DNA of 64,000 bases from Nyssa sinensis. Its lineage: Eukaryota > Streptophyta > Magnoliopsida > Cornales > Nyssaceae. Under the pieces are notes generated by a model. The model did no database searches, had not been told where the DNA came from, and saw nothing but the letters and a program-made list of their open reading frames with translations. Location: assembly GCA_008638375.1 (NCBI GenBank), contig CM018036.1:8711577-8775576 (forward strand). Reading direction: 5' to 3'. The position numbers and the translations under genes are program-made. Shown in pieces: positions 1 through 12,995 of this stretch (position 1 is the stretch's first letter; every line of letters starts with the position of its first letter).

Positions 1-1050
1 AAAGATGTATTTTTATTATTAAAAATATATTAATTTAGAGTGCAAGTGAATATATGAGAGTGTGAATAACTCTCCCCCCCTTTTTTTTTACTTGGATTAT
101 TCATAGCATTGTTCGGCCAACTTGGGCCTAGACAACAAACCTCTTTAAATTTTTATTTTATTTTTATAGGCAAGTGTCCTCGGGATGGTAGTTGAATTCA
201 TGACCTTGATCCAACTACAAGGATTAGAACATTGTAATATGTTTTATAAAAATTAAAATTATTTAATTTTGTCTCTACTTTTTTATTTTTGAAAGAATTG
301 ATGTGGTGTTACAATCATATCAATCAACTCAATTCTATTACAACTAACTCAACAAATTCAATCAACTTATAAGAAATAACTCAACTCAAGAGCCTCTCTA
401 ATATAAGCATTGGACAAATAACTTAGTCCAGTTCATAACTAGGTAAAAATAAATACTCATATTTAGTCCTATCTAACTCACAGCTGAAAGAACTTTGAAC
501 TCTTTTAACAAGTGTTTCCACTGCAAACCCATTTTAACATATGAGATATTTATAAAAATATATACACACACTAAGTTGGGCCATTCTTAGGATCTGATAT
601 ATAAATATTCCTCGGCCCAAGTTCATAATTGAGCCATCAGATCTACTTCCAACTAATCAAAGCCTTAAATATAGAGGAAGACTTGGCATTATTTCCGTTG
701 CCACTAACAATTTTTAAAACCTGTTTTGCAGCTGATATATATTGACCATGGTCATGGCCCGTGATAAATGTGTCTATGGTTCAAAAGTAGTTAAGGCCCA
801 AGCTCTCAATCAGCCTGTGGATTTAATGGATGGGTTAACCAAGACTAATTTGAATTTTTTAGGACTTGGATAGTATTGTAAATAACTTGGGACGGATTTA
901 GGAAAAAAAAAAACTCAAAGTTTGACTTCAATTCAAGATGTGCTTGGATTGAACATTTAGCAAACCGAACTCGATTGACATACATTTATTATCTTTTATA
1001 CATGTATCATTGATTATTAGTATAAAAGATCTGAATGTTGGTTAATATAG

Positions 1051-1087
<37 letters not shown>

Positions 1088-1180
1088 CATGCACTAATTT
1101 AGGCATATAAGAAATTTAGTTCATCAATTTGTCTTAATAATTGAGTTTTGGAGAAAAAAATGAAGATTTGAGTAGTATAA
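1..1180. other. Intergenic, no gene seen
   Basis: AT-rich DNA with stops in all frames and no recognisable protein. It contains a TA run near 1051-1075 followed by a short CA run. At about 170-235 there is a short stretch (GGGATGGTAGTTGAATTCATGACC) similar to one near 43585-43615, which suggests two fragments of one dispersed repeat, possibly SINE-derived. Confidence 0.6.
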
Positions 1181-1525
1181 GAGCATCAACAATACAAAAT
1201 GTCATTTTCTTTCATGCCAAATCTATTTTTGAACATTGCTATAGTACCAAAGTGTTATATCCAATTGTAAAGTTTTAAAACAATACCATTTAAAGGTGAA
1301 ATAACATTTTTAATGTGCAAGTCTATAAATGGGTAACATAGTTGTTGGGAGAAAATTGACCTTTGAATTTAGATAGCAAAGTTATTTTTTCTGTAAAATA
1401 TAGCAAATTGAATGACTTTGTTATAATTGAACAGAACATATAGCAAGTCATTGGAAGAATCTTTTGAAAGTATTTTGCTATATTTGGCTATAGCAAATCA
1501 AATAGCTTCAAGGTTGGAGCTGGTC
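1181..1525. mobile_element. MITE with TAA target duplication (Tourist-like)
   Basis: A 345-bp non-coding element. The left end reads GAGCATCAACAAT and the right end, read on the other strand, GACCAGCTCCAACCT; these are imperfect inverted repeats. TAA lies directly outside both ends, as expected for PIF/Harbinger-type MITEs. The interior is AT-rich with several copies of a 'tagcaaat' motif and no reading frame. Confidence 0.55.
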
Positions 1526-4500
1526 TAAGCTTCATTTATTTTTTTGAAAAATAGCCAAACAACTTCGATTAACCTGAACTCAACTTGCAAGGCTTCATTT
1601 TTATGAGCCAATACACATAAAATTTGGCTTGAATTAAACTCGAGCTAGATTGTGTGGGCTCAAATCTAGATTAAGTGTCAGTTTGAATAAAAAAATTTAA
1701 AAATCGAGTTGAGCTCAGACAAATTTAAAGTCCACCTAATTCGCCCGAGTTGAAGCCCTATTGAAGGTAGGCGTGTGACTTAGTTTTAGGGATGTTACTT
1801 CTAATCCACCCATAGCTCTTCTTGCAAGATGTCATTCATTGGACAATTACATGGACTATGCTTCATGAATCATAATTAAAGCCACGTTTGGCATTGGTCT
1901 GTGAAGCAAAAAATTACATAACTAGAGAAAGCATCTCTAGAAAATAAATTTATGGTTAGATAAGTACAAGGGTTATAAAAAAAAACTGACACTAAACATC
2001 GGATTAATTAGCCACAGTTTCTAGACTTATAAGTTTTAACTACGAGAATGTCACTTTCTATGTTAACGTTGACCTCACAACAGTAGACATAGAAAGGCTG
2101 GTAAATAGTTTTTTAACTTTTATGAGTCGAAAAGTCCAGGCACAAGGCTTGAACTTTAGAACATCCCTTATACAAAATGAAAAAAAAAATTTATGTTAGT
2201 ATTATACTTTAATTTTATCCAATTACAAAATGATATATTTTGATATTTTTATTCCAATGATACATTTAAAAAAATATATTATTTTTTTAATAAAATTTCA
2301 CCATTTCTCTTAAATAACTATCATTTTATAAATTGTGTGTTTTAAAAAAAAACTATTATGTAATTCTAAGAAATTGCCACATAGAATGCTAAAATTTAGC
2401 ATTACTATTTTTTAACATGTTATATAGTGTATTATTGGGGTATTTTTTTTTTTTTTTTATGATTATGCTATTATTTGACTTAGAAACTTGGACTTCATTG
2501 GAAATGTTCTTAGAAGATGAAAGGATAAGTACTAAAATTTTGAGAGAGTTCTAAATTTTTGGGAGTCTCCTAGTGGTGGATATATAGGAGGTAAGGATGT
2601 TAATGAGATGAATTTTTGGGGCAACTTGTTCCAACTAGTTTCCAATAGGATGGATTGGAGAAGTTTGATAGGTTTAGTGGCTGATTCGAGAAAGGGAGGT
2701 TTAAGTTGTTCACCCCCAATATAATATGAAATTAGTTAAATATCTCATGTCGTTTTTTTCTGGTGTGAAGGCTTTCTCTCTCTATTTGTCTGTCAAGAAC
2801 TTGATACCAGAAAGTCACCAGGAAGACTTCAGTGCATAATTTAGGAGAAGAATTGAACATAACTTGAAAGTGTACTTTATGGGTTTATTTATAAACGGTA
2901 AATCTCCAAAGTTGAGTAGGATTATGAGTCATAAAAGCAGTGATTTAAGGATATCCAAAGATAGTAATTTTCATATATAACTTTATTTCCTTATTTTGAA
3001 GTTGGTAACTTATGGAAGATGCTGATAAATTATGATCCATGTGTTCGCCGACTTGGATGAAATAATCCTCTCTTGATATGTATCTTGAGAATCTCATTAT
3101 AAACACATGCCCTACTCTGATTAGGGTTGTCAAACCAATGTATATCAATATCATTTATATATTTTAAAAGACCAAACTTACTAATGACTATACATAATTG
3201 TGTAATAAAAATTTCTCAATTTATTATTATTTTTAATATAAAAATAATAAATTTTAATATAATTGGCGGACAAGTATGAGATAAAGATTTGGGGCAAAAT
3301 GAAAGTAAGTTTAAGATTTTTTTTATTCTGAGTAATGCCGGTTCAGGATCAGAACATCTGTCTGATTCCAACTCCGGCTAGGGAATCATGGCCATCCAAA
3401 TTGTAGAAATTTTAATTCTTTTTTTGCCATTATTTTCTATTAATTTTTTTAAGAGTTACCGTTCTATTTTTTTATTTTATTTTCATATGATCCTATTCAA
3501 TATTTTATTTTTAATAATTTTGTCCCACTAAATCTAAAGTCTAAATCAAGGCCCATTGATTAAACCATCTTAGCTCTGTTGCAGAGAAATCCCTAGCCGT
3601 TGATTTATTAGGTGGGACACATGTACCCACAAGATCACATCCTTTCCCACCACCAACACCATCTACGCAAGTTAGTCAAGACAATGTCTAGATAAGTTTT
3701 TTTGGTAAATTGGGTGCATGAATCGGCCAATAAAATTATGTCTTGTATACATGCTATCTATTTTATTATAATATTATATTTTTTTGACATAAAATAATTG
3801 ATAAGATTCATTAATTAAGTCAATAGACCTAATTCGACTTTTTAATCTCTCAATTTCTTGTGAAATGGTCACTTTTTATTTTTATTAACAGATAAAAATA
3901 ACATAGTTTTAAACTTAAAATGTAAAAATAAAATTGTCATTCTTAACTCTTCAAACAGAAATTGTCAACATCCATTTCACCTAAAAAGGTTAAAATCGAG
4001 TTAAATTATTTGTACCCAGTTCGACTAAAAGAATTTCTGTTAACTCTGAAGAACTAAATTATGATTCAAAAAAATTATAATAATTTTGTGAGATATCATC
4101 ACACCACATGAGATAATATGTGATGGTTTCCTCTAATAATTTTTCCTTGAATAAAACTTCTATTTAAATGGACATTGACCAAATTGGCATAAAAAAGAGT
4201 TCTATTTTGACTCCAACACTGAGAAAATGACATTGTTGTTGTTAGACTTATGGCCTTCTTATCCAAGACTCCACTCCAGTGATGCTGCTGTTCACACACA
4301 TATTCTTTTGTGAGTACGATGCATCACGGGTTTTGTGTCTTTTTAATTACATTTTTTCATGTATTTTTTATCTTATTAAATAAGATGAGTCATATCATAT
4401 ATAATAAAATATTATTAAAATAATATATTATCATGTTACTATATCATGCCTATTAAAAAATTATTCATGTTCACATGCATTGGATTAGAAATTCAACACC

Positions 4501-5714
4501 AGCACAGTGAAATGGACCTCCCGACCAAAGTTATATTTCTATAGCGACATCAACCTAATCACCAACATCCAGTTCCCCCAATTTGTTGACTGGCTGGTTC
4601 TATTGAACATAAAGTGAATTTTTATTTGTATTTTATTTTATTTCATAAATACTTGCATTTTATTTTGTAAGGGCTAGCTATATATATAACTATGTGCTTT
4701 CTTGTTATCAATATTATTAATTGTAATTAGCAAATGTACTTAGTTTAAGAATCACTATAGCTTTTAGTTTATAGCAATTCATAGAGTTATCAAACAGTCC
4801 CTTAGTTAATTTTTTTTTATAATTATTATTCTACTTCATTTCAACTGCCGTGAAAAAAAAAATGTTTCTTTCAAAATGACCTTTTTTTTTTCTTCTTTTT
4901 CACATCATTTTTCTCTCCTAATGTGTAGTACTTAGTCTTCAAGATATTTTTTTCTTCTGTCATTGCTTGACTTATATGCCTTTTCTCTTTTTTTTCTTAC
5001 CATTTTCTCACCTAACGTGTTGAACTTTCAAAATTACTTTATTTTTTCTGATAAATCCATGTGACAATTTCTTTTTTGAAGGAATCGGTGGATATTACAA
5101 TATATAAATTATAAGTATCATAAACTTAATACGCTAACATAAGAATCAAGAATCAAGAATCAATCATTAATCAATTGAATTCATCACTCTCCTTTGAAGT
5201 AGAGCATGAGTGGCCAACTGAATTAACGAGTCCCAGTGTGATAATTTCTATTATATTTAAGAAAAAAAAAAAAAGTAATAAGGTTGCTTTCCTAGTAATT
5301 ATGTTGGGATTATGACGGAAAAACAAAGTAATTATGTTGTGAAGGATGGTTTGAATTTTGGTATGGCATATTGAATTGGGTAATTTTATATATTAAATTC
5401 ATGATATATTTTGGTCTTATAATTCATTTACTCAATATTTTTATTAGCATTAGTTTTTTCTTGTTATTTTACCACTTCTTTAAAAGAATTCAAACCCTCA
5501 ACCTTTTGTATGAAAAGATAAAAGAAATATCAAGTTAAAGTTTTGTTGGTATCTGAGCTTATATTGTTTAGTGTGTTTTGCTTAAAGTTGGGCTTTAATT
5601 TTTGAATTAATTAAACTAATATTTATTATTTATTATTTGAAAGAGAAATCCACTCAGAGATTGATGGCCGCTTGACGTGGATGTCTTGTTTACCAAATTA
5701 TGGAATATTTTGAC
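1526..5714. other. Intergenic, no gene seen
   Basis: About 4.2 kb of AT-rich sequence without a convincing coding frame. The stretch at about 1550-1765 has alternating GAGTTGAGCTC-like words typical of decayed hAT MITEs, but I could not find paired ends. The stretch at 2860-3165 resembles 50190-50390 (see that entry). The rest holds poly-T/poly-A runs and nothing I can name. Confidence 0.55.
2860..3165. repeat. Dispersed repeat, LTR-like fragment, copy 1
   Basis: The blocks 'tttatttata', 'aatctccaaagtt', 'gatatccaaagatagta' and 'ccttattttgaag' recur in the same order and spacing at about 50235-50390. The second copy continues into a promoter-like stretch and looks like part of an LTR. Ends and target duplications were not identified, so the class is uncertain. 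Confidence 0.35.
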
Positions 5715-6036
5715 TAGCTGAGTGTCAATTTTTAACACGACACGATAATACGTTTTGAACACAACACGAAGTTAATGAGTTTGGGTTTAGCATAAATGAG
5801 TTTAAGTCATAAAAGGGTTGACACGTATAACACTGATTAATAAACAGATCCGATTTGAGTTTTATTAATGTCATCCTCGTTTAACACGACTTAACACGTT
5901 TAATTATAAAATATATTATGAGTTAAAGTAATTCATCTCACATTAAATATTTATCAAGGTTTTGAGATTTTTTATTTATAAAAGAAGTTTCTATTTTGAT
6001 TTGGCTCATATCCAAAACTACTAAACTTGAAAATTA

Positions 6037-6072
<36 letters not shown>

Positions 6073-6287
6073 GATAGGTAAATTTTTTATTTAAAAAATA
6101 AAAAAATTAAAATAAAATAGTTAAGTGTGTCGACACGTGTAACCTGTTTAATAAATGGGTTGAGTATGAGTTTTGAAACTTGATACTGATTAGTTAATAG
6201 TGTCGGATTTGGATTCACACATATTTTCAAATATGTATGTCTTGACACGACCCGAACACGACACGATAATACGAATTAACACTCCTA
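5715..6287. mobile_element. Non-autonomous hAT-like element, copy 1
   Basis: A 573-bp element rich in ACACGACACGATAATACG-type words near both ends. The right end read in reverse, TAGGAGTGTTAAT, matches the TAGGGGTGTCAAT end of the copy at 31562-32227; the left end is a degraded form (TAGCTGAGTGTCAAT). It is flanked by ATTTTGAC and ATTTTCAC, 7 of 8 bases identical, fitting an 8-bp hAT target duplication. It has a TA microsatellite inside and no coding sequence. By its ends it lies in the opposite orientation to the 31.6-kb copy. Confidence 0.65.
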
Positions 6288-6776
6288 ATTTTCACCTCTA
6301 ATCGAATCAAGCAATCGTGTTTAAGAGTGTAATTAACTGATTTGCAGATATCATGAATCTTAGCCAATTAGCCTTTACCAGTCAAGGATATAAATAAAGA
6401 CAATATACATACATATATAATATATATATAGAGAGAGAGAGAGTAACGCCTTATAGGTTGATGTGAATGCCCACACACCACCGTCCAAATTGGATTTTCC
6501 AGTCAACTTTAAACTGTCATTACTGCAACTGAGTCTGGCGCAATCAAATATGAATCGAGCCACTGTAAATAAATATATTACTGTTACTGTGTGGCCTCTG
6601 GTAGAAATCTTGAGAAATTTATTGTGATAAACTTTTGTTTGACCCTTAAACAACTCAGCATATTCGGTGCGATTAAATTCTTATAAAAATTCAAATTTGA
6701 ATCAAAATTTATAAAAATATTTTTTTAATAATTACTCAAATTTAAATTTAAATAGAGTTTTACTTAAATTCAAATC
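6288..6776. other. Intergenic, no gene seen
   Basis: Short AT-rich stretch with a TA/GA microsatellite near 6408-6444. A 92-codon open frame on the minus strand has low-complexity, Tyr-rich composition from the microsatellite and no recognisable domain, so I do not call it. Confidence 0.55.
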
Positions 6777-7117
6777 TAAGAATATCTCTAGGAGTGACTC
6801 AAGTTTTTACTCAAATTTGAGTAAAAATCATGTTTGAGTCATATGCTCTTTCAACAGTCACTTAAATTTTTATTCAAATCATTTTTAAAAATTCTCATTT
6901 TATTTCAAAAGTCACTTTATTTCATTTTTTCTCAAAAAATATTTTTTTCTCGTGCTTTTTTTCCCTCCAAACCTCTTTCATTCTCAATTTTCATTTATGC
7001 CAAAAACTTAAAATTTTCCCTCCAAAACATTCCTGCCAAAATTTTTATTCCCTCCAAATATTTTCTATAAATAAACATCACTCATCATGTAAAACACATC
7101 TTCAACATTTAAAATAC

Positions 7118-8400
7118 AATGAATTCATTAAAAGTTACTTTGATTGCTTATTCTTCATCATCATCATCATCATTTCTTCTGATGAAAATGATGATAATGA
7201 AGAAGAAATAACATAACTTATGACTCTTCATGAAGTGACTACTGATGCAATGCTCAAAATTCTACGAGTAAAAGCAGCACAATAAAAAAAAAACATAATA
7301 GGTTTTGTTGTAGGTCATAAAACAATTTTTCGTGAAAGAAGTAAGGGTCATGATCGATTATTTGTTGATTATTTTGCAGAAAATCTAGTTTATTCGCTTT
7401 AAATGTTCTAGAGACGCTTTCAAATGATGCAAGAGATATTTATGCGTATTTTTAATGCTATTGCAAAACATAATTCTTATTTTGTGCAGAAAAAAATGTT
7501 GACTAAAGTTCTTAGATTATCCTCTCTTCAAAAGATGACATCTGCCATTAGAATGCTTGCTTATGGAATGCTAGCAGATGCATTGGACAATTATGTGCAA
7601 GTTGGCGAAAGCATTGCTATAGAGAACTTAAAACATTTTTGTCAGTCTGTTATTGAAGTATTTGGGAATAAGTATCTCAGATCTCCGAAAGAAAATGATA
7701 TTGCTAAATTACTTCTGGTTAGAGAGGTTCGTGGGTTTCTTGGAATGTTGGGAAGCTTGGACTGCATGTATTAAAAGTTGAAGAATTGTCCTAACAACAT
7801 AGCAAGGTTAATATTGTGGTCATGTTAAAAAATCTATTATTATTCTTGAAATTGTAGCTTCATATGACTTGTGGATTTGGCATGCCTTTTTTGGAATGTC
7901 GGAATCTCATAATAATCTCAATGTCTTGGATCATTCTACTTTATCTTCTAAGCTCATCCAACTGACAAGATCCTCTAGCTAACTACACTATAAATGGACA
8001 CACCTATAATATGGGATATTATCTCGCTAATGGCATATACCCTCCATGGGCAACATTGGTTCAAACAATTTCTTCTCCATAAGGAGCAAGAGAAGAAACA
8101 TTTCGCTATGATGCAAGAATCAGTGAGAAAAGATATGGAAAGGGCTTTTGGGGTTCTCCAATCTCGATTTGCAATTGTATGTAGACTGACATAATTTTGG
8201 GAGCTTGACTACACACTTAGGATATCATGAAGGCCTGCATTATTTTGCATAATATTATTATTGAAAATGAGCAAGATGGCTACACTATCTATGATTATGA
8301 AACATCATTAGAACATAATCCATCTACAATTATTTTACAAGATTGCAACAATTACTTTGAATCATTCTTGTCTTGTCATTAATAAGTAAGAGGTAAGAAT
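7118..8400 (+). pseudogene. PIF/Harbinger transposase (HARBI1-like), broken
   Basis: Remnant of a DDE_Tnp_4-type transposase. The longest intact stretch (7424-7774) has the family's N-terminal half and ends in RGFLGMLGSLDCM, holding the first catalytic Asp (SLDC). A frameshift follows; in another frame comes the block SYDLWIWHAFFGMSES...LNVLDHS, where the family's second catalytic Asp region (usually DINVLD) reads NLNVLD. Then come [16 protein letters not shown] sequence and, at about 8130-8180, ERAFGVLQSRFAIV with the expected catalytic Glu. The N-terminal acidic stretch (SSDENDDNEEE) and FVDYFAEN motif lie at 7170-7390. Several stops and frame changes make it a pseudogene. Known of the family: it is a nuclear nuclease that cuts and pastes the element with help from a Myb-like ORF1 protein. 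Confidence 0.8.
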
Positions 8401-8571
8401 ATTCACCACAGGCTTCGAAATGACTTAATTGAGCATTTGTAGCAACGACACGGAGAGATGTAGCAAATTGTATGAATTATTGTTTTTAAATTAGTTGTAA
8501 CTCAGTTCATTAATCTAAAACCTTACAAAATTTATTAAATTTAATTTTCATAAAACATAAACCAATTATAA

Positions 8572-8710
8572 TATTGAAAATTGGAACATTACATTGAAAA
8601 TTAAAACATTGCATTGAAAATAAGAACATTACACTTAAAATTAAATCATTACATTGAAAATAAGAAAATTAAAACATTACACTATAAATTAAAACATTAC
8701 ATTAAAAAGT
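8572..8710. repeat. Short tandem repeat, about 20-bp unit
   Basis: Six to seven imperfect copies of a unit close to 'acattacattgaaaattaaa'. It lies between the 3' ends of the two convergent transposon genes. No function is suggested. Confidence 0.6.
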
Positions 8711-9722
8711 AATAAGACCTATTTATCATGGGTTCAAGCAAAGATATATCTTTGAAGTTCCTCATAATAAGATCTCTGCATGAGAGTTAAATTACTAATA
8801 TCCATTGTCATGATTTTATGATCTTCATTTCTTTGTTCTCTTTCATTCATCTATGCCAAAATTTGTAAGTGTGCCTCCCTATTTGTAGCTTTTTGTTGTC
8901 GATCCGCCACCTTTTGTTCATCTTTTTCAATATTTCAAGAGGATATACTTCTCAACGAGCTGAACAATATTATTTCGAAAGGACTCCAAACCAGTGTACC
9001 TAGCTTCATCGACATCTTTATTATTTTGCCGTTTCTTTTCGGTTTTGGTACTAATTGGGTTTTTTGATTTCTCTCTTATAGACGAGTCTTCCAAGTCATT
9101 ATCAAAGTCAAGAGAAACTGGAGTAGAAAGACTAGAAGGACTTGGAAAAAATGAAGTTTGAACTTTCGGTTTACTGTTTTGTATTTTAATTTCATCCCAT
9201 TTGTAACAATTTCGCAGTATTTCTCAGCATGTATCAAATGTGAAGTGTTTATTTCGAATAACATGATACATGCGTTTGACCTAAAAAATATGAAAATAAA
9301 AAATAATAATTACTTTAAAAAAGGCAATTCAAAATCATATAAAAAAATTTAGTAAAAAAAAAAATACCTTATCCGCTTCTCCCGTTCCACTTGCTTGCCT
9401 ATTATGTACTTGTTTGTAGGAAATTTGTTGACCGCCTTCTGAATACTTTGCCATCAGTGATTCAATGAAATGGTGGTTCTGTTTCGTTGTTCATTTGGGT
9501 GCAAACTAAAAATAAGTCAAAATACTTTCCTAGAACAACTTCATAGTTTGGTTATTACTTGCAATTAGATCTTGTGAGAAAGCTAACCAAGATTTACAAA
9601 CTGCTTGATCTTTTATGATAGTAAATGATTTTTCATGAATACGAAATTGAATATGTTTTTCAAAAATAATTTCATTTCTGTGAGTTTCTTCTAAATTTGA
9701 AGACATTAAATAATCTTCCATT
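8700..9722 (-). pseudogene. PIF/Harbinger ORF1 (Myb/SANT-like protein), broken
   Basis: Read on the minus strand, fragments in shifting frames match the plant PIF ORF1 family. The start at 9721 gives a 63-codon frame ending in AVCKSWLAFSQDLIASNN, the trihelix/Myb-like part. A second block has LNHRWQSIQK-like sequence. A third (9076-9264) has LIHAEKYCEIVTNGMKLKYK, like the 'H(C/Y)W-I-L' motif of the NAM-associated C-terminal domain. A last block, at about 8750-8900, resembles the helical tail ('REAHLQILA.MNERE'). Stops and frame changes separate them. In active elements this protein binds the element ends and helps recruit the transposase. The calls rest on motif memory and order, so individual boundaries are approximate. 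Confidence 0.6.
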
Positions 9723-9994
9723 CTTTGGAATAAAATTTTTGAGAAGAATAAAAATTTTGAAAATAAATTTTTTGATAGAATGTAAAATTAGATGGTTAAA
9801 ATATTGTTAAGTTGGCTGATATTTATAGAGAAAAATTGCTATCATTATGTATCAAGTTTTACCTATTCACTATTATGTGCACAAATTTTTCACCGTTGTA
9901 TATTCAGTCTATTCGCTGCTGTCTGTATTATTTTTTACCAGTTCTGTGCCTATTCAACCTCTACCTACTCTCTCTGATATCAAATCTATCTATG

Positions 9995-10374
9995 TAGAGT
10001 TGTCAATGGATCGGATCTCGATCCGATTCGTTAAGTCCGGATATGATTTTAGAAATAGTGATTCCGTGACCCGACCCGATCTGAATCCAATTATCCCAAA
10101 TATAAATGGACCGAATATGATATAGGCTGATCCGATCCAGTTTATATATATATATATATATAAATTAATATATTAATATATTAATATATATATATATATT
10201 ATAATTTTAAACGGATCGGACCGGATTAACGGATCGGATATCCGATTATTAACGGATTCGAATAAGGATTAACATTCGCATGATCCGTCGAATTAACAGA
10301 TTGGATCGAATCGAATTTCTTATTAAACGGATTGAATTCGGATTACGCCCTAATCCGATCTGTTTACGGTCCTA
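9995..10374. mobile_element. hAT-like MITE nested in the PIF element
   Basis: A 380-bp element full of GGATCGGATC/GATCCGAT words. The left end is TAGAGTTGTCAATGGATCGG and the right end (reverse read) TAGGACCGTAAACAGATCGG. Outside lie ATCTATG on the left and ATCTATGG on the right, consistent with a 7-8-bp hAT target duplication. The centre is a TA microsatellite (10141-10200). It sits inside the PIF element at 6780-11091, so it inserted later. Confidence 0.6.
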
Positions 10375-11094
10375 ATCTATGGAATGGCTATCTTTCAGCC
10401 TTATCAATACTTTGTTTTTTTTACTCTTTCATCCAACGGTGATACAATGGTTAAAACAATTCACCTCTATCTAATATTTATATTAATATTTAATGTCCAG
10501 AGAAATCCTTCCAAGCAGAGTATTTGACATTTCTGAGGCTAAAAAGCATCCTTGGTTTTCATTCTGCTTGTTCCAGAACTCTAGCTCCGACGATGGCGGC
10601 AGAGAGAGATCGACTGCCGAAATCAGTCAACAATGGAAGATATTCAATAGTTAGAGCCACTCAGTCAGGCGATTGACAATGAAACCCTCCACCCATTTGT
10701 TCGGTAGCACCTTGTTTATGGAAGATCAAGAACGACCTCAAAAATTTCTGATCTACACCCAACAACGATTTGAGTCAGTCCTCCACCGTTCACATCCATG
10801 ACCGTCGTATTGTTGGAGGTCACGGTTTCTTCCGGCCAATGTAACCCTTTTCCTTTCCTTTCCTTTCCTTTTCTTTTCTTTCCCCTTCCATCCCCTTTCC
10901 ATCTGTTGAAGGGTTTTCTAGTGACCGTTGGAAATTTGGTTCAATGAAGAGTAACACACAAGTTTGGGTTTATGTCTAGTTTGCACTAAATTGATATGAG
11001 TTTGATGCAACTACATGGAAAGGATTTTTTTTTAGCTTTTTGACTCAAATTTGAATTTGAGTTTGTAGTCGAGTAGTTTTTGGAGATGCTATAA

Positions 11095-11473
11095 GGGCAT
11101 CTTGAGTGGTTACTCGTAAATAAATTTAAACTTAAATTTAAGTAAAAAAATTTCGTGCTTAGATTCAAATCTATATTAAATTTGTTTTTATTTAAATTCA
11201 AATTAAAATCTATTGTAAATTCAAATTAAAATTAAAATTAAATTTATAACTATAACTTAATTTGAGTTTATATTATTAGAGGGCATGAAATCAAATTCAA
11301 CTTTTACTCAAATTTTAAGTAAAATTTAGGTTTAAATTTGAATCACCACAGAAAATATCTTAAATTAATACATTTTTATTCATATACTTAAATTTAAATG
11401 ACTATTAAATAACATAATACTCAAATTCTAACTTAAATTTAAGTAAAAATTTGAGTCATTCTTGAAAATGCTC
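11095..11473. mobile_element. Small PIF-type MITE abutting the larger PIF element
   Basis: A 379-bp non-coding element with ends GGGCATCTTGAGTGGTTACTC (left) and, reverse read, GAGCATTTTCAAGAATGACTC (right). TAA precedes it and TTA follows it (both TWA). The interior is built of 'aaatttaaatttgag'-like inverted words. The TAA at 11092-11094 is shared with the right end of the 6780-11091 element. Confidence 0.6.
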
Positions 11474-12098
11474 TTATATATATATAGGTCACTTGAAAAT
11501 CAAATTTGAATTGGAAATAATTAAATTTTGGATGCTTGTGAAATTTGATTAAATTACAGTAGTTTTTAATATTTTATTTTCTTATACAAATAATGAATAT
11601 GATAAAACCAACTTCATCTGTACGAGTAAATTTTTCAGACTCATGCATTACTTTATTAGTCTCAGGAGACATAAATGAATTAATTTATTCAGATTTGTAT
11701 TGGTTAAAAATTCATTTAAGATAGACTTACGAAATAAATAAATAAAATTTAAATATATTTTATAACTCGTTTATAAACGAAACTTAAAAGAACTTGAGTT
11801 TCTTCCTAACTCATCAAACCCTACCGATTTAATTATAACATTTTACAATGTCGGCAATGATAGCGTGCAATGAGCAAACTTGACAAAACTTCAAGCGTAT
11901 AATGCTTAACAAATGGGAAAAGGGTGTCGCTAACCATTTACGCATGGACATTTTCCAATAATCACTTGGGTCACTTGCCACGCCACATGCATTTTAACTG
12001 TCCATTCAAGCATCAATTATCTAAATTAACTATAATGACCTCAGGTAATAAATATGTACACACACAAATACATTACACACACATTCGTAATATATATG

Positions 12099-12132
<34 letters not shown>

Positions 12133-12964
12133 TTCGTAATAGTCTAGATAGTAATGGGTACAACCAAGTCATGGGTCAAAGGGCACCAGATTAACACAGT
12201 TTAAACAAAAAAAAAAAAAGGAATTTGTCAGAAGTGGGAGGGGTTGAAGATGCCGCCAACTTAAATATTCTTGACTTATTTGAAATGTCATAGGCTTCAA
12301 ATCTTTTTAATATCTTGAACACTATTTTCAAAATCTATGTTTATTTCAGATCACTTGAAAGGAACTTGTTTTTGAATTTGTAGAGTTGAATTTCCTTTGC
12401 ATTCTTAGGCTAGCTGTCCAGAATATTATGCTTACCCTAAAAAAAAGAAAAAAAAAAATCCTTAGTGACCTATACAATTTTGAATTTCTCACATCTCAGC
12501 CTTGTTTCAGTCAAAAAAGAGAAAAAAAAAAAAAGGTCTTACACGTAGTTAATTTCTACTTTTTTGATATTACTGCCTTGTTGCTTGAGGTGTCGACTAC
12601 AATGGTGGATAAGATAGCAACTCACGTAACGATAAAATGAAGGCAATGTTGATGGCTACGGGTTGTGAAAGTGTAGACAGCGCGTGCAAATTCTGGTGGG
12701 AAAAATGTCTTAAAACATAAGATTAATGCCACGTAGCATTATTAGATTTGATTTTATACCACTAAAAAAAGTAAAAGAACTTTTGAGATCACAATGTTTT
12801 GTCTTGAAAATAGATTTTTAGATATTAATTTTTCAAGGTCTTAATAGTAATTAATCCAAAAATTATTAGTTATTAAGTTATTTATAATTTTTGTCCGTTA
12901 AAATAAATCATCAAAAGCATATAATTTTTGTATTAAAATTATGGCATACATGTTTTCAAGGTAA

Positions 12965-12995
<31 letters not shown>

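Larger units (their letters stand above)
6780..11091. mobile_element. PIF/Harbinger DNA transposon, degraded, with coding remnants
   Basis: A 4.3-kb element bounded by imperfect inverted repeats: left GAATATCTCTAGGAGTGACTC, right (reverse read) TAGCATCTCCAAAAACTACTC. TAA lies outside both ends (6777-6779 and 11092-11094), the target duplication expected for PIF/Harbinger. Inside are a transposase remnant on the plus strand (about 7120-8400) and an ORF1 remnant on the minus strand (about 8700-9722), pointing at each other. A hAT-like element (9995-10374) is inserted near the right side. The subterminal regions match those of the 1025-bp element at 21982-23006, so the two belong to one family. 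Both reading frames are broken, so this copy cannot supply its own proteins. Confidence 0.7.

Noticed and set aside
6834..7070. 78-codon Phe/Ser/Lys-rich frame
   Set aside because: Low-complexity frame in the T-rich subterminal region of the PIF element.
8572..8710. CRISPR-like or regulatory array
   Set aside because: The repeats are contiguous without spacers and lie in a dead plant transposon; simple tandem repeat.
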